NCBI GenBank assembly: GCA_051294375.1 | Contig: CM119265.1 | Coordinates: forward strand, 14,918,963-14,982,962 | DNA from: Paraspadella gotoi | Lineage: Eukaryota > Chaetognatha | Direction: 5' to 3' | Length of the DNA stretch: 64,000 nt | Shown: positions 35,571 through 49,240 of the stretch, in pieces | Layout of the letters: every line of letters begins with the position of its first letter | Position numbering within the stretch: position 1 is the first letter of the stretch | Notes under the pieces: generated by a model | Told to the model about the DNA's origin: nothing | What the model saw: only the letters and a program-made list of their open reading frames with translations | Database searches by the model: none | Translations under genes and position numbers: made by a program

Positions 35571-36763
35571 TCACTTCCAGTCTATTGCTCCGTCGTTTTC
35601 GTCGGCGTGACGATAACGTACGACGGCGCGACAGCGTACGCAACGACAGCCACAACCGCAGAGCCGCATCCACACTTGAAGGCCCTTGCCTTTGCAAAGG
35701 CAAGCGTCGAAATCGGCGCTTGTCCTAGGTCGATTCTGAAAAGTGATTGCAGCGTCTGGGTTAATACAGGCGTCTCGCCTTCGATTCTTCCCCGAAACTT
35801 GCTCGATGCCTTACCTTAACGTACTCGGCAAACCGTTCGTCGTCATTGCAATCTCCCTTGACCATATTTTCTCTCTGAAAAACCGTTGTTAGATGACGAT
35901 AAGTGTCGACGGTCTTAGCATCTTCAGTTTTTACGGCTACGGGTTGGTTCGCTTCTAAGGCAAGAGATTTAGCGCAAGGATCATTGTGTATTGCCGTTGG
36001 AACCGCGGGATCGACGAGACTTCCAGTCTGGTGGAAGGGAGCCGCGTTAACTCCCGTTTGACCCACGACGCTGTTGCTCTGGCGAACTACTTGAATCTCG
36101 TGACAAGTTTGAGGATATCTGTAATCTTGAACTACGTACTCTACCAAATCCGGACCCTGCCAAAAAGTAAATTTTTATAATCGGAAATAAAATCCTCCCA
36201 CTTTTCTTTACTTTTCGCATCTTTGACGGTTAACTTTTTGAATGATCTGTTTATAAATGTCAAAACCAAATCCCCAACCCCCTACTGCCGAGAAGAAACT
36301 TACGTGGAGATTCGTCATCGGACTCTTATTCGTTTTGAATGTTAATTTGTTTACAAATAAAAAATTAAATTAAAACACTACCCCTAACCCCTTTCTACTA
36401 ACTTCCCTCGCCCAGCCCACTTCCTTATCTGCTACCCCTATTACCCTTAGCCCCTTAACCATGGGCTGGGCCAAAACGAGTACACTGTACTGGGTACTGG
36501 GTAGGTTCCAGACTCGCAAATAGAATTAAGCCTTTGTGCAATACAAGATAAAAATATTCTAACAGGACAGTTCGCATAAAAAATACCTGGTCTTTCGGTG
36601 GACTTTTCTTCATATTTAAAAATTCGCGGAGGTCAACTGTAATAAAAGTTATACTTTTAGAGTTACGCAAGAGCAACAATTTTAAGAACTTGTTAAACAA
36701 GTACAAAGTATGTTCCCGCTGAGTTTCCGGAACATCAGGCGTGTTTGAAACATTAGGATTCAT
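35571..36763 (-). CDS. Unrecognised protein with a Cys-rich C-terminus, 3 exons, complete
   Basis: Exons are 36587-36763, 35815-36156 and 35571-35735. All junctions are phase 0 with standard signals (CAG/GTATTT, GGCAG/GG, AAG/GTAAGG, TTTTCAG/AA); the product is 227 residues. An in-frame TAA lies nine bases before the ATG, which supports this start (MNPNVSNTPDVPETQREH). Exon 1 includes FNKFLKLLLLRNSKSITF. Exon 2 begins GPDLVEYVVQDYRYPQ. Exon 3 is basic and Cys-rich: LCKGKGLQVW, then RLCGCGCRCVRCRAVV, and ends DENDGAIDWK. The Cys cluster may bind metal; that is inference only. I do not recognise a family. Confidence 0.65.
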
Positions 36764-36769
36764 TCGCAG

Positions 36770-37545
36770 TTAAAATCGATCGATCGATCGACCGACCGAA
36801 AAGGACTTAGTTGCTTGAGTTGCAAGCGTCGCTAGAGTTCTCATGGCGTAACGACAAATTTGTATACATTATGATAATTTACATATCTAATACTTGTGTT
36901 TGAACTGACGTTTAAATATTAACCAAATTTTCAAATTTCTTAATACCTTTATCTGGATATCCATCAACAAAAGTGCGAAGACTCAATGCTTGCGTCTGCT
37001 CTGTCATATTAGCTGAGAGGATATTGGAGGAGGTGCAATTGAATGCGACCACTGCCGGGTTACATGATCTGAAACGAACATTACATATTGTATAATATAA
37101 TGTATAGCTTAAATATTAATTCGTATGAGAGGCAAAGAGTTTTGTTTTTCCATTTAATCGCATTTCAACTCGCACGATTCCATAGAAACTATTTCTAACT
37201 TAATCATCCCTTTTCCTACCCAGACATAATTTCAACTTAATCCAAACATCCAATCTCGAGCAATTTGAGCTTAAAGTTAAGGGGGGGGGGACGGACGGAC
37301 AGATATACATTTTCTTTAAAAAAAAATGACGATGGGTCCACCTATAAATGAATTATAGTCAGACCAGTTCAGCAATTAACATATCCGACTCAAAAAGGCA
37401 AAAACGAATGAAGGACTAATCTAATTTTGTTCCCGATTACTAAGAAATACCGGCGTGAATTTATTTTTCGCTTTTGTTTCCATTGTTCAGTAGCTCCTTT
37501 GTTCGTAGGGTAACGGATTGGACTTCTTTCGCGCCAGCCATACAT
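36770..37545 (-). CDS. Unrecognised protein, 2-3 exons
   Basis: Exon 1 is 37451-37545 (MYGWRERSPIRYPTNKG, then QWKQKRKINSRR), donor CGCCG before GTATTT. Exon 2 is 36947-37068 (NPAVVAFNCTSSNILSANMT, then EQTQALSLRTFVDGYPDK), with acceptor GTTTCAG in matching phase. It may splice to 36770-36831 (TLATQATKSFSVGRSIDRF, stop 36770-36772) or read through to a stop after KFENLVNI near 36925. If the third exon is real, its stop is only 6 bases before the ATG of the next gene on the same strand. Intron 1 contains a degraded inverted-repeat element. Function unknown. Confidence 0.45.
37140..37390 (-). mobile_element. Degraded copy of the GTCGGATCTGC-end element
   Basis: It shares CATTTAATCGCATTTCAACTC, ATCATCCCTTTTCCTACCC and GGACGGACGGACAG-type text with 10860-11523 in the same orientation, and ends near CATATCCGAC. 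Confidence 0.5.
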
Positions 37546-38289
37546 GATTAATATGTCAATTCTAAAATAAAAAAAATTACCATAAATGTTAAAAAATGTG
37601 AGCAATAAACGAAATGTCAATAGCTTTATAAAAATCGTTGCTATTAAGAATGTATCTCAAATATCAAATTGACGCAGGAAATGCAATCCCTAAATATAAC
37701 AACTATTTATAGCCAAATATAATCGATATAACATGTAACATATAAGACATCCGATCAACAGTTACGTACCACAGTCCTTTTAACAAAAATAATCTTTTGT
37801 TTAATTGTTAGAGCATCATCTGACGGGATAACCGAAAAATCTTTCAAAAAGAGCATCAAATTTATCTAACAAAGCATTAACGTTTCGTGATTATTACTAT
37901 TAGCAATTCAATTACAAATTAATAAATCTTAAATTTTTAAATTTTAAATAGCATAATTTTATTTAAAATTTTCTTGGCATATATGATTGCCGGCATTCCT
38001 GGAGATCAATGCCCTCTGGAGGCCTATCGGAAAACGAAGAGCAAGGTTTTTCTTAAAGAATTAACGGAAAAAAGAAGAGGAACGAAATGGAACGGAAGAA
38101 GATAATGTTTTGGGAAAAAAAATAAAGGAATTCAGATATCATAATTTTTTTAAATATTTTTTATTATTGTTATATAAAATTGGTACTACCAATATACATT
38201 TGGGTAAAAATTAAGGTTACAATAAATTATGGTTAAGAATAAATTAAGAATAAGTGTAAGTTAACTAAAAAAATAAATTAAGGTTAAAA

Positions 38290-39302
38290 ATAAATTTAAT
38301 AAAATTCCACTTGTACGATGGAATCGTACGAGTGGAAATGAATTTAAATAAAAAAAACACAAAAATATATTTCACTGTTTAAACGCCAATTATTCATGAG
38401 TGGATGGGGCAAATGATTTGATAAGAAAGTATGTGATTAAGCTGGAAATCAACTTTCAATGGAATCGTTTGAGAGGAAATGAATTAAAATTGGAAAAACA
38501 TAAATCACATTTACTAAAATTTTTTTAATAATTTTAACCCATAATTACTCAAATTAATTATAATTGGATGGATACATTAAGATGAATTTTTTTGTGGGTA
38601 AGAAAGTGTGTGACGAAGCTGGATATAAAGTTTCGAAGGAATTATACAAATAGAAATGAGTTTAAATGATAAAAACCTAAGTCACATTTACATAAATCTT
38701 TTTACTAATTTTAACCCATAATTACTCGAATTAATCTTAATTGGATGGATGGATTGAGATGAAATTTTGTGTGGGTAGGAAAATGTATGATTGAGCAGAT
38801 GTAAAGTTTTGATGGAATCTCGGAATGGAAATGAGTTTGCATGGAAAAAAACTAAATCAAGTTAATTTTAATATTTATTATTTATGCTTTAATTAATGTG
38901 CTTTAATTAATGTTTTAATGAGTTAAATAATTAATTAAAATGAAAAAATTATGAAATTTGAAAAAATGATGTTAACTGAAAAAAAGATATAAGTTAAAAA
39001 ATGATGCAAAATAAAAAAATGAAGCAAGTTTAAAAAATGATGCAAGTGGAAAATGTAATGCAAATTGAAAATATAATAATAGTTAAAAAAATTATTTATA
39101 CTTTATTTATAATTATTTCTACCATAGTAACAGTTCAGTTTAATCCGTTGCAAGCGATTTACATGTATTGGCGCAGCCATTGGTTTGGAATAGTAGTATA
39201 GTACTATCTGTTTTGATCAGTTAGCATCACAAATTGAAAGAATTATCGGGATTTATCATCGGATTAGCTGATTACCGCTAAATTATCGTAAACAGATCCG
39301 AC
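38290..39302 (+). repeat. Tandem units of the same element family, right end intact
   Basis: At least four diverged units of about 150-190 bases each contain GGATGGATGGATTGAGATG- or GAAATGAGTTTAAATG-type text, ending in AAACAGATCCGACATTGTTT, the same right end as at 34021. Between the units and the end lies a run of short AAAATGATGCAAGTT-type repeats. Confidence 0.55.
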
Positions 39303-39324
39303 ATTGTTTGCTCAAACTTGTTAG

Positions 39325-40445
39325 TTGCGCCTCGAGTACTCGCGGAACAACTAAGTCACTTTTCGGTCGGTCTGTCGGTATATCTGTCCATCCGACTTAT
39401 AACGCTTATATTTGTATTTGCATTTATTCATACAGCGGGTCCGAGGACCATGGGCCACAGTGGTTTTACAAAAACACAAAGCAGATAACAGAGATACAAG
39501 CAGTAATACAATAAGTATGACATTAGAAAATTAGATTTCCAGGAACTCAGTAAATTTAAGCAATGAATAAATTTTTCCTAATAGAAAAAAGGCCAATTCT
39601 ACAAAAAAACAAAAAACTAGTTTCAAATATTAACGGAATATTACTTAAAAAGGCAATCGGACTAATGTGATTTCCCAAATGGTATTTATTAATATCTTTG
39701 ATATACTCCGGAACGAGCGGAGACGAGTTCATTAAACTAACAAATTGGGAATGTGCTCGTCTGAATATTCTTAATCGTAAGTCTCGTAAGCCTAATGAAT
39801 CTAAAACTATTTTATTAGACATTTTTCGGTTTTGTAATACATTTTAAAAATTTATTTTCTATTGATTCAATTTTTAACCACTTTCCATTAGACCTAGAAC
39901 AGAAACATGACATACTATATTCAAGTAATGATATCGCAAAGACTTGATACAATTCTAACATTAAGTTTATATCTAAATGATTATATTTAAATTTCAACTT
40001 TCGAAGCACGCCACAACGTTGTCGCATTTTCTTTTCTATAGTTTCTAAATGTTTACTCCATGTCATTTTATCATCAAAAGTTACGCCCAAAAAAACCGCT
40101 TCCCTTATTGTTTTATTCCCACCCCAAATAATTCTAAATTTAGGGATCTAAGTTACGCCTTCGTCTTTAAAAAATTATTAACTGACACTTCTCCGGCGCC
40201 AGTTTAAGTCTCCACTTACTACACCACCTCTGAATCGCATCTAATGTCCTTTTCATTTCAAATTGACACAACTCCAGAGAACTCTCAGTTACCCAATTAG
40301 CTGTATCGTCGGCAAATTGGCTGTTCCGAACAATCTTAAGGACTCCTTCGGTTATACTAAAGACATATATTGAAAAAATGTCCGGCGAAAGAATACCACC
40401 CTGTGGACATCCACACGCTTATAACTTGCCTATAGTTTGTTGCTC
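39325..40445 (-). mobile_element. Non-LTR retrotransposon fragment (reverse transcriptase 3' half)
   Basis: Reading the minus strand from about 40440: GGILSPDIFSIYVF (the usual QGGxLSP-type motif), then NSQFADDTANWV with the catalytic F/YADD core, then WCSKWRLKLAPEKCQLI, a stop, and then MGVTFDDKMTWSKHLETIEK and KFKYNHLDINLMLELYQVF to about 39815. These are typical jockey/CR1-type reverse transcriptase C-terminal motifs. Upstream domains are missing and a stop interrupts the frame. From 39500 to 39420 an apparent 3' untranslated end carries AATAAATGCAAATAC. Confidence 0.75.
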
Positions 40446-40907
40446 ATTTGTTAAAAATTAAATCTAAGCGACTACTGGCGCCGCCTTTTGTTTTTAAAGA
40501 AATCTTATAAATTATAAAGAATAAATGACATAAATAAAAAGAAAAGTAATGCGGCGCAACACCTTGGAATAACCGTTCCTTGTTTTAATTATACATTCGA
40601 CTAAAAACGAGTCTAGCGGCTGAAAATTATGCGTCTCTTTCTTTATTTTTAGTTGCGCCACGAGTATTCGCGTAGCAAATAAGTCACTTTTTGGTTGGTC
40701 AGTCGGTCTGGCCCACTTCTGTTAAAAATGCATGTAATTTGCCTTTAGCCTTTTAATTGTTATTGTGTCTCTTTCTCTTTATTTCTCTATTTCTTACTTT
40801 GTAAAAGTTTTGTTTGTTAATTCTTTTTCTTCCACTGAAGATGACATAGAAACTTATGTCGAAATATATGGAAAATTGATAAATTTCTTTTTTTGTACTG
40901 CACTCCA

Positions 40908-41010
40908 TTATACTAACTGTGCATGAGATGACGTTAAAAGAAAAATTATATTATACTCCATTATACTAACTGTGCATGAGATGACGTTAAAAGAAAAATT
41001 ATATTAATTT
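40908..41010. repeat. Tandem duplication of about 50 bp
   Basis: The unit starting CATTATACTAACTGTGCATG and running through ACGTTAAAAGAAAAATTATA occurs twice in immediate succession with no differences, so it is recent or an assembly echo. Confidence 0.85.
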
Positions 41011-41097
41011 TTTTAAATTGTTAACTATCAGCGAAGATAAAATTTTAAAATTTAAAGAAATTATACATTCGCGAAAGTAAAATTTAGCTAAAGTTTC

Positions 41098-41260
41098 CTT
41101 TCGCCGACCGCGGTTTTGGCGTCTTTTGAAAAACTACTTTTTAAAAAAAATAAAAAATATTAGCTAATTACCCTAATCCTAAACCCTCTTAACCATAACC
41201 ACCCCTAACCCAAAATCACCCCTAAACCAGGCTTAAACCCTAACCCCGGTCGGCGAAAGT
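41098..41260. mobile_element. MITE with CTTTCGCCGACC ends, copy 1
   Basis: The ends CTTTCGCCGACC and GGTCGGCGAAAG are inverted. The interior has a polyA-rich left half and a right half of CCCTAACCC-like, telomere-resembling repeats (ACCCCTAACCC, TTAAACCCTAACCCC). Other copies are at 53306 and 55803. Confidence 0.75.
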
Positions 41261-41639
41261 AAAATTAATAAATAAGCTATCTTGCCCCTGACTGGTGATT
41301 AAAGCTAATGAAGTAAAAGTACGACATCGTCTAGTAGGCAAGATTGGATTTGGATTTTATTTATTTGTTATAATTCTAAGCAAAAAAAATTATTACTTTT
41401 ATTAACAGTCTCCTTCCCATTTGATTTGTCTCTTAGTATTTAAAGTCAAAATATAATAATGTAAACTACAACAATGTCCAACTCCCAAGCAGATGGGATG
41501 AATAACAACCGAGTCTTCGATGATTGACCCCGAAAAGTTCACGTTCTTCGGCAATCATCTCCAACCATCGAGAGAAAAACGTTGACCAAAACTCGACGAA
41601 TCCGGTCACGACGACCGAGCACATCCCCCGATTCTTGAC

Positions 41640-42144
41640 CCGAGGCAATCGCGAGAAAACCTGAGTGGCGTAGTTTCGCTAGGTCGAGTTTACGTCGCGT
41701 TGCCGATTGGACGATCGGACGCGGGGATTAAGGGGGGAAGGGGGGGGGCGGAGGGATGAGGGGGCGGGCGACGGCGAAAAATCCCTCGGCCTCGAATCCT
41801 CGCGGCCAACGACGTGGGATCGGGAGGAGTGACCGATCACTGACCGTCCGACTCGAGGGAAAAGCCTCGGTGAAACGCTCCAATTCTCTCATTCTCAATC
41901 CCTCTCTTTGCTAGACGAAAAACAAAACCTCTTTCGTCGTCAGCGATTACGCATCTCCTCTTCGTCTTCTACTATAGGACGTCAACCTTTTTTCACTCGA
42001 TTTGTTCTTTTTCAAATTACACTTTCAAGAATCTCAAAGCGTTTGTTTCGATGCTCGATCTCAAATTATATTAAGTAAAGACTAATTTTCTTTTCAACAA
42101 ACCTTCGGAATATGAATTTGTGATTCTTGCTTCAAGACGCAACC
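41640..42144 (+). promoter_or_regulatory. GC- and CpG-rich probable promoter/5' leader of the nuclear receptor gene
   Basis: From about 41640 to 42000 the base composition changes sharply to CpG-rich text, with a G-run (GGGGGGAAGGGGGGGGGCGG near 41729) and many CGA and TCG words, in an otherwise AT-rich window. It ends just before the small first coding exon. No TATA box was identified. A minus-strand frame at 41466-41621 (MCSVVVTGFVEFWSTFFSR) overlaps its edge and could be another gene's exon. Confidence 0.45.
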
Positions 42145-45100
42145 ATGACTAACACAAATGGTAGGTCGGCTGAATACTCTAATAACAATAACGCTACCCA
42201 GTACTACATAATTATTTTAAAACATAGTTGTGAGACTAGAAATTATTATCAACCGTAGCGGTTTATTGATCGTTCTAACGCCAAAACTCTTCATTCGTCG
42301 ACGATTAAGAAAAATAAAAAGTTAGGGTCAACGAGGATTGGCCACGTTGAGGACGATGATTCGTCTCGAAAATGATACTGCTTATCTGATTTCACGAGAA
42401 CTAAATTAGTTAGCGAGAGTTAACCTGTAGGTATAAAATAACATTGCAATTAAAAAAAAAGTAGGTGGCCACTTTAAATTTTTTTTAAATTGACTAAAAA
42501 AATATCATTATGATAAAACAAAAATATCATTCACCTTATAATTAGAAATCTAAAGCGTTTCTAAATTTTATTTATGCCAACAAAAATGATAAACGAGCGA
42601 ATAATTAATTGGTCTCAACTTTTGATTCTGGACGCAAGTTAACTTGCGGCGGACGCTGGAGCACGTTATCTATAAGACCAAATTCCTTGGCCTGATCAGG
42701 TGTCATGAATCTGTCACGCTCCATGGTCGGTTCCAGGATGGATAAGGGCTGGCCTAGTAAGATAATTGATACTTTGTGGAATAGGAAGAACTTATAAGAT
42801 TGATTTCTAGACATTGTGGTATAATATATAATATTAAAAATAAAATCGTTGTTGAAAATTCATTTCAAACTCTTCTAAGATTGATTTCATAATTTATATT
42901 CAGCGAACGAAAAAAGATGATTTCAAAAGTAAACATGAAAAAGCAACATTACTTTTGTATGTTCAAATAAATTTAATTACTAGTTAAACAAGGGTCTAGA
43001 ATTTAAAATTTATATTAATAAACATATAACATAATAGGTTATCTATTATCCCTTAAAATTTCAAAAAATAAACTGCAAATAAAATCTAATCAATCCAAAT
43101 ATATTAAAAATGTTAACTTCAAACCGGTGTGCCTTCCATATATGTTGTTAAGTTGCGATCTCATTTTAATGATTTCTTCAGCTTGGATCTTAATATCGGT
43201 GGCTTGTCCTTGTACACCGCCGCTTGGTTGATGGACCATGATCCGGGCATTTGGTAAACTAACAAATATCAAAGCATTAAACCTCTATAGTCATACTAAC
43301 TTTTAAAAAATCATTAGTTTTTTGGTCTTGGCTTGCCATCAAAATTGAAGAAAAGATTACCAGATTAAAATGAAATATTTCGTGATCAAAAGCATAAAGA
43401 TTTAAAAAAAGATTTTTGTCTTTGATGAAGACAGAAGTCTTCGAAATATTGAATTTTCTTTAATGAAAACTAAATTGAAATCTGGTAATCTTTTCTTCAA
43501 TTTTTATGGAACTCCAAGATAAAAAAACTAATATTTTTTTAAAACTACAATCCTTGTCAAAATGAACATTCTGAAAAACTACACATACCAACTTCTTATA
43601 CCTATGTCGCATTCCATTTGTTCCAGCGCAAAGAAGCAATGATCCCATGCTGCATGCTTGTCCAACGCACCACGTAGCAATAGGAGGAAGTACATACTGC
43701 ATTGTATCATATATAGCTAGGCCAGCAGTGACAGAACCACCTTGACATAAAAGTTAGGAAATTTACACAATCAAAATAAAAATTTTACATCCATTCAATC
43801 TTTCCCCCTACTTTGGACTGGTTATTGTGGGTTGAAGCCTTCATCCCTTTAAAAGTAATAATATTAGTTTACCAATTTCCTAAGTCAGATCCTTGTATTT
43901 TGATTCGAGCGAGTAGAACAATATTGGATTCCCAGAACTAATAATCTTGTAAGAGGGATGTGGCCCATTGCCCTAGCCTGTCCGAAGTCAGGAGACAATA
44001 ACTTATTTAATGAGTGGATAATTTTTTATTGATTGTACGAATTTCAAAGCAGGACTGAGCAAGCTTTTAATCGAGACACACAGTCCAGTTAATTAACTCG
44101 CAGGTCACCTTGTCTCCCTATCAATGAAGTGGTAAATTATTTTTTGAACAATTTCTTAAAATAACCACTTAAAGAATTAGATGTGGAATACTATTGTGTT
44201 CCCTCTAGCATTAATTACAATGAGTTGACTTATATTATTCAAGAAAGAGAAAGCTGAAATTATCAAGTGTGTGCCACACTCACCTGGGCTATTAATGTAC
44301 ATATGAATCGGCTTTTTGTTGCTCTCCGACTGAAGAAACAGCAACTGTGCAACAATCAATGATGAAACATCTGAAAAATTTTCGCCGTGATTTTTTAACA
44401 GGATATTAGGTATTCAAATCGACAACCATACAATCTTACCGTCGTTTATTCCGCCCATTACACAAATTATTCGGTCTTTCAGAAGTCTTGAGTAGATATC
44501 ATAAGACCTTTCTCCCCTTCCGGTTTGCTCCACTACAATCGGAACTAAACGTTGGTGAAAAGTTGCTGACAGTCGTATATTTTTTCGATGAATCCAGTTA
44601 AGGGACCACAGACTTTTCTTAGGAAGGATAATTTTCGAAAACAAAATTCTAATAGACATTCTTAATAAGATTTAAAACTAAAAAAAAATCTTAAAAGCAT
44701 AAGGATCGTCGCAATCACATAAGAAAAATCTGGATTGACAAATTTTAATACTAAAAAAAATCATATTTGAGAAAAGAAAAATAATTTATAAACAGAAAGA
44801 AAAAGAATAGAAAGGAAAGAAAGAATAGAAAGGAAAGAAAGAATCGGACGAATCAGCAGCGGCAGCAGCAGAGGCAGCCAGAAAAAAAGAAAGAAATCAA
44901 AAAGCAGCAGCAGAAACAGCAGGAGAAAAGAGAGAAAAAGAAAGAGCCCCTGCAGACTCGTTTTTTTCCCGATGAATAAGCATTGGGGAAAAGAGAATTA
45001 AAATTAATTAAAAGAGAAAAAAGAAAGAGGAGACAAAAAAATAAAATAGAGGATATTTGTTTGTTTTGATAAAACGTAAACAAAACATATTTAATAACTG

Positions 45101-48100
45101 TCCTGACCCAATTTTAATGATATCGATGATAAGAAGCTGTATATAAATTGTCAGCTTATAATTCGGAACGACGACGACGATAACGACGCCACTTATGTGC
45201 AAAACCACAGCAAAATGTGAAATTGAATTTTGGACATGGAAGCTAACTTAAGGCTTATAAGCACCAAAACTAAATATATGATAGACATAGCCGATGAAAT
45301 TTAAATGCTAATGTATACTGCATTAAAATACTCTATGATAAGCATAGGTTATGGAATTAAAATATTTTTTGTCAAAAATGTTTTTTTGAGTATACTAACC
45401 TAATTAAAAATATTATATTACTATATAGAGAAAAAATATTTTTTTTTAAATCTTAAAATTTTTTTATGGATTCTGATAGAGCATATAGCAATAGACGGCA
45501 ATCTCCGTTTTAACCTTTAATTTATCAACAAAAAGCTGATACTTCAGCAACTATATTTTAATTTTGTAAAACTTACTTATCTTCAAAAATTAGCTTACAT
45601 TCTCCAATAAATTAGATAGGTCCCCATTAAGACTTAATCTGTTTGCTATGAAAAATTTAAATCAAATTTATTTGGTTCATTTAAAAAATAAAATAATTTT
45701 TATATTGGTTGTACCAATTTCATAACTGTATAAAAATACTGTATAAAAAAATACTAAATATTTCATGATTCAATGCTTCTCTGCCAAAAAATCTGAACAA
45801 TGAGGGGTCAATAGTCTGGATTTCCAGACAGAGCCAGATGGTCAAGGATTTTGCCCTCGCTTTCCATTCACAATTTACACCAAAAGCTCCCCTTATAACT
45901 GGTTCAATAGCGGAGAAAAAAAATATTTATTCATAAAAAAGCAATTACGAGATGAAAATAATATACAAAATTACAAAATATAATAAAATATTATAGAGTT
46001 TTTGGGAATGTTAAAGTTTAGAGCGAAAAACAAGACAATTGTTACACGCCGCAGGGAAGTCTGGTTCGTTAGCCCTAAGGGTTTTTTTCTAGGTCAAGGT
46101 CGATATTTTCTTAACCTTCAAAACATACAATATCAAATCTTTCAACGCTTATAATCAAGATTCTCTTATAACAAAGTACAGAAGGAATTTCAGTCTTATT
46201 GACTCAAGCAAAAAAACCAGACAGTAAGCAAACAAACATTCTGGTCGGCCGAGATGGCCGAGAAACCCACCCAAACTCGCCTAAGAGGATTGGGAAGGAA
46301 GAATGAACGCGGGGGTCACTAACATGAAAGGATAACTTCCGTCTAAAAATGTATTACGAAAAATTAATTACGCAAAAACTTAACAAATTTAATTCGAAAA
46401 GAGAAACAAAAACAAAGTGTAGGATAATCAGCCCCTAAAATTGATATACTTATATATAACCTTTACAATATTAATAATAACATGGGCGTGAAACTAAGAA
46501 TATTTGAATTATAATCCTTTAAATTTTAATTGATCTTTCCAGAAAAGCTTGGTAGACCAGAGGAAGAAAACGGATTAATGCTCTGTAAAGTTTGCGGAGA
46601 TAAAGCATCCGGATTTCATTACGGGGTCTTTGCTTGCGAAGGATGCAAGGTATTTTCATCCAGATCACTTATTTATTAGTTTATATTACGAAATAAAATG
46701 TTAACAAGCCTTTCTTCTTTCAGGGTTTCTTTCGAAGAACTAAAAAATTTAACATTGAATATGAAAAATGCGAAAAAGAAGGAGGCTGCGTCATAGTAAG
46801 ATTATCGAGAAATCGATGCCAATACTGCCGAATGCTCAAGTGCAAAGCCGTTGGGATGAGTCACGATGGTAAATAAACTAAATAAAAGTAACAAAGTTGT
46901 CATCTTTTAACCATCTGGACTGACATTTAAAACTTGGGATTTTTTTTAATTTCAGCTGTAAGACTCGGAAGATGCCCCAAAAAAGATCGGCCAACAGCCC
47001 AAAACATGGTCGCTCCAGCGGCGGTTGCAAATCAATCACGATTGGAGCAGCTCGTCCTTAATATACATGAAGCTCACAGACAGACGCTATCTTCAATAGA
47101 AAAAGTAACCGAATTCGGAAATAAAACGGTTAGTCAACTAATGTTTTAAACAATATTTTTAGACTAAAAAGTTACGAAATTGGTATAACCAATACAATTT
47201 AGGAGATATCATGTAGGAAATTGCGCGCCAGATGTTACGAATCGCAGTTGAAAGCCCGAGGGGTTATTAACCTATATTTTGTTCGCAGCTCAGACCATTG
47301 ACCCAGTATCATAGAAATGATGCAATGACCCGAAAATAAGAATCGGCTTCAGGGACGGTCAAGCTGCAGATAGCCCCCCTGCCGTTGTACCCTAAAAGAC
47401 CGAATGAGTCACTCTGTATGAACAAAGAAAAGAGGTCAACGTCGAGAGAGAGTACGGGTTTATGCAAATGTTTCTAACAGATGACGTACTGAATCCCTCA
47501 TATCCTGAATAACGTAATCGTTCTCAGAAGTAAATCTATAGTTTCGGAAATCAGAGCAAGGTTTATCTTTTCTAAAAAAAGTAATAATAATAATAATAAT
47601 TTGTACGATCGGGGAATAAAGGGGGATTCATTTAATGAAAAAAAAAAAAAAATAGAAAAAAATTATAAATATGAACAATTGAACATAATATTTAAAAAAT
47701 TCAAGTACTTTAAAAATTATGAATAATGATAGATTAAATATATGATAAAAATCATTTGATTATTCCTCAAGTAATACCAACTTAAAAAACAAAGTTCATG
47801 TCATGAATGATGATAAAATTTTATATGTAGCAGATTGCTATTATCATAAATGTAAACCTGTGACAGTGTGAGATTAAAGGGTTTATAAAAGGAGCTCTTT
47901 TCGGGGCTTTATGTAAGGCTTCGAGAAGGCTTACTGAATCTGACCTCTTGGTAAATCTCCCTTGGGATGATAATCGCTGAAGTCAAGAATTGTTTGGCTC
48001 AAGTAATTTTTGCGTCAATACATGTAACTGATCGCAAATGAGGGCCAAAGTTTTATTTTGATTGAATGACCTATGTATTTTAAAAATAGGAAGAAATATC

Positions 48101-49193
48101 TTCAACCATTCATGATGTTAGAAGATTAATTATGTTATCAATTTTAGTTCTGCCAAATCAAGACGGAAGAAGACTTTGCATTGAGCTTAACATCTCGAAT
48201 TCCCCACATCATGAATCAAATCATCCGGTTCGCACGGAGCATTCCTCAGTTCTCGGGACTCAAATCTAATGATCAGCAATCTTTAATTCGCGGCGGATTT
48301 CTCGAAGTCTTCGTCGCAAGGACGGCTTTTGTCATGATTGCGGAGGAGGTAAGAATTGATCGTAATTACATTTCTTTTAATATTGGGTTAACTTGTAAAC
48401 TTGAACAAATTATATTAACGTTCCAGGATAAATTGATCATCCCTCCATTTCGTATGGAGTGCGAGAAAAGCGTTTGGGAAAATTTAGGCACCAAAGGGGA
48501 ATTTATCGGTTTTCTACATTCATTCGCGCAAAAATTTCAAGCGTTGGATCTTTTGGACGTTGAAGTCTCTATATTCGCTACCCTTCTATTGCTGTGTTCT
48601 GGTAAAAAAGATTTTAAAAAGTTTCTCCAAGTCGCACACAATTTAATTAATTTTATATTAATCTCTTAGATCGCGAAAATCTTAATGACGTAAAAGCCGT
48701 GACGCAAATCGAAGAAGATATTACATTAGCATTGCAAGGACAAATAAAGCTGAATCATGATAACCACTCTAGTCTTTTTCCAAAGTAAGTTAATACAATT
48801 TACTATCCACCTTAAATTCTAATAAAAAATCTTGAAAGCCGAAGGGATCGTCGCAATCACATAAAAAATCTGGTCCCATGACAAACTTTGATACTCAAAC
48901 AAAAAAATAAATAAATATATGAGTGCATAAATAAAATGAATGATGAATGGATGAATTAAATTTGAATTTATTTTATTAAAAAAAATTGAGATAAATTGCA
49001 TAGAGTAAATAAATTTAAAAACAAACTTGGCTTAATATATAAAAAAAATTAAATAAATAAATATATAAATAAGTAAATAAATTTAAAATTAAAAACTGAA
49101 TTAATTAAATTGAACGAATTTAATTGAAGAAATTAAATGAAATAAAGAAGGGGAAAATATGGTAAAATGATAATAAAAACACAGAGAGAGAGG

Positions 49194-49240
<47 letters not shown>

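Noticed and set aside
41160-41250. CCCTAA-like arrays as a chromosome end
   Set aside because: They lie inside an element with inverted ends and unique DNA on both sides, so they are not a telomere.
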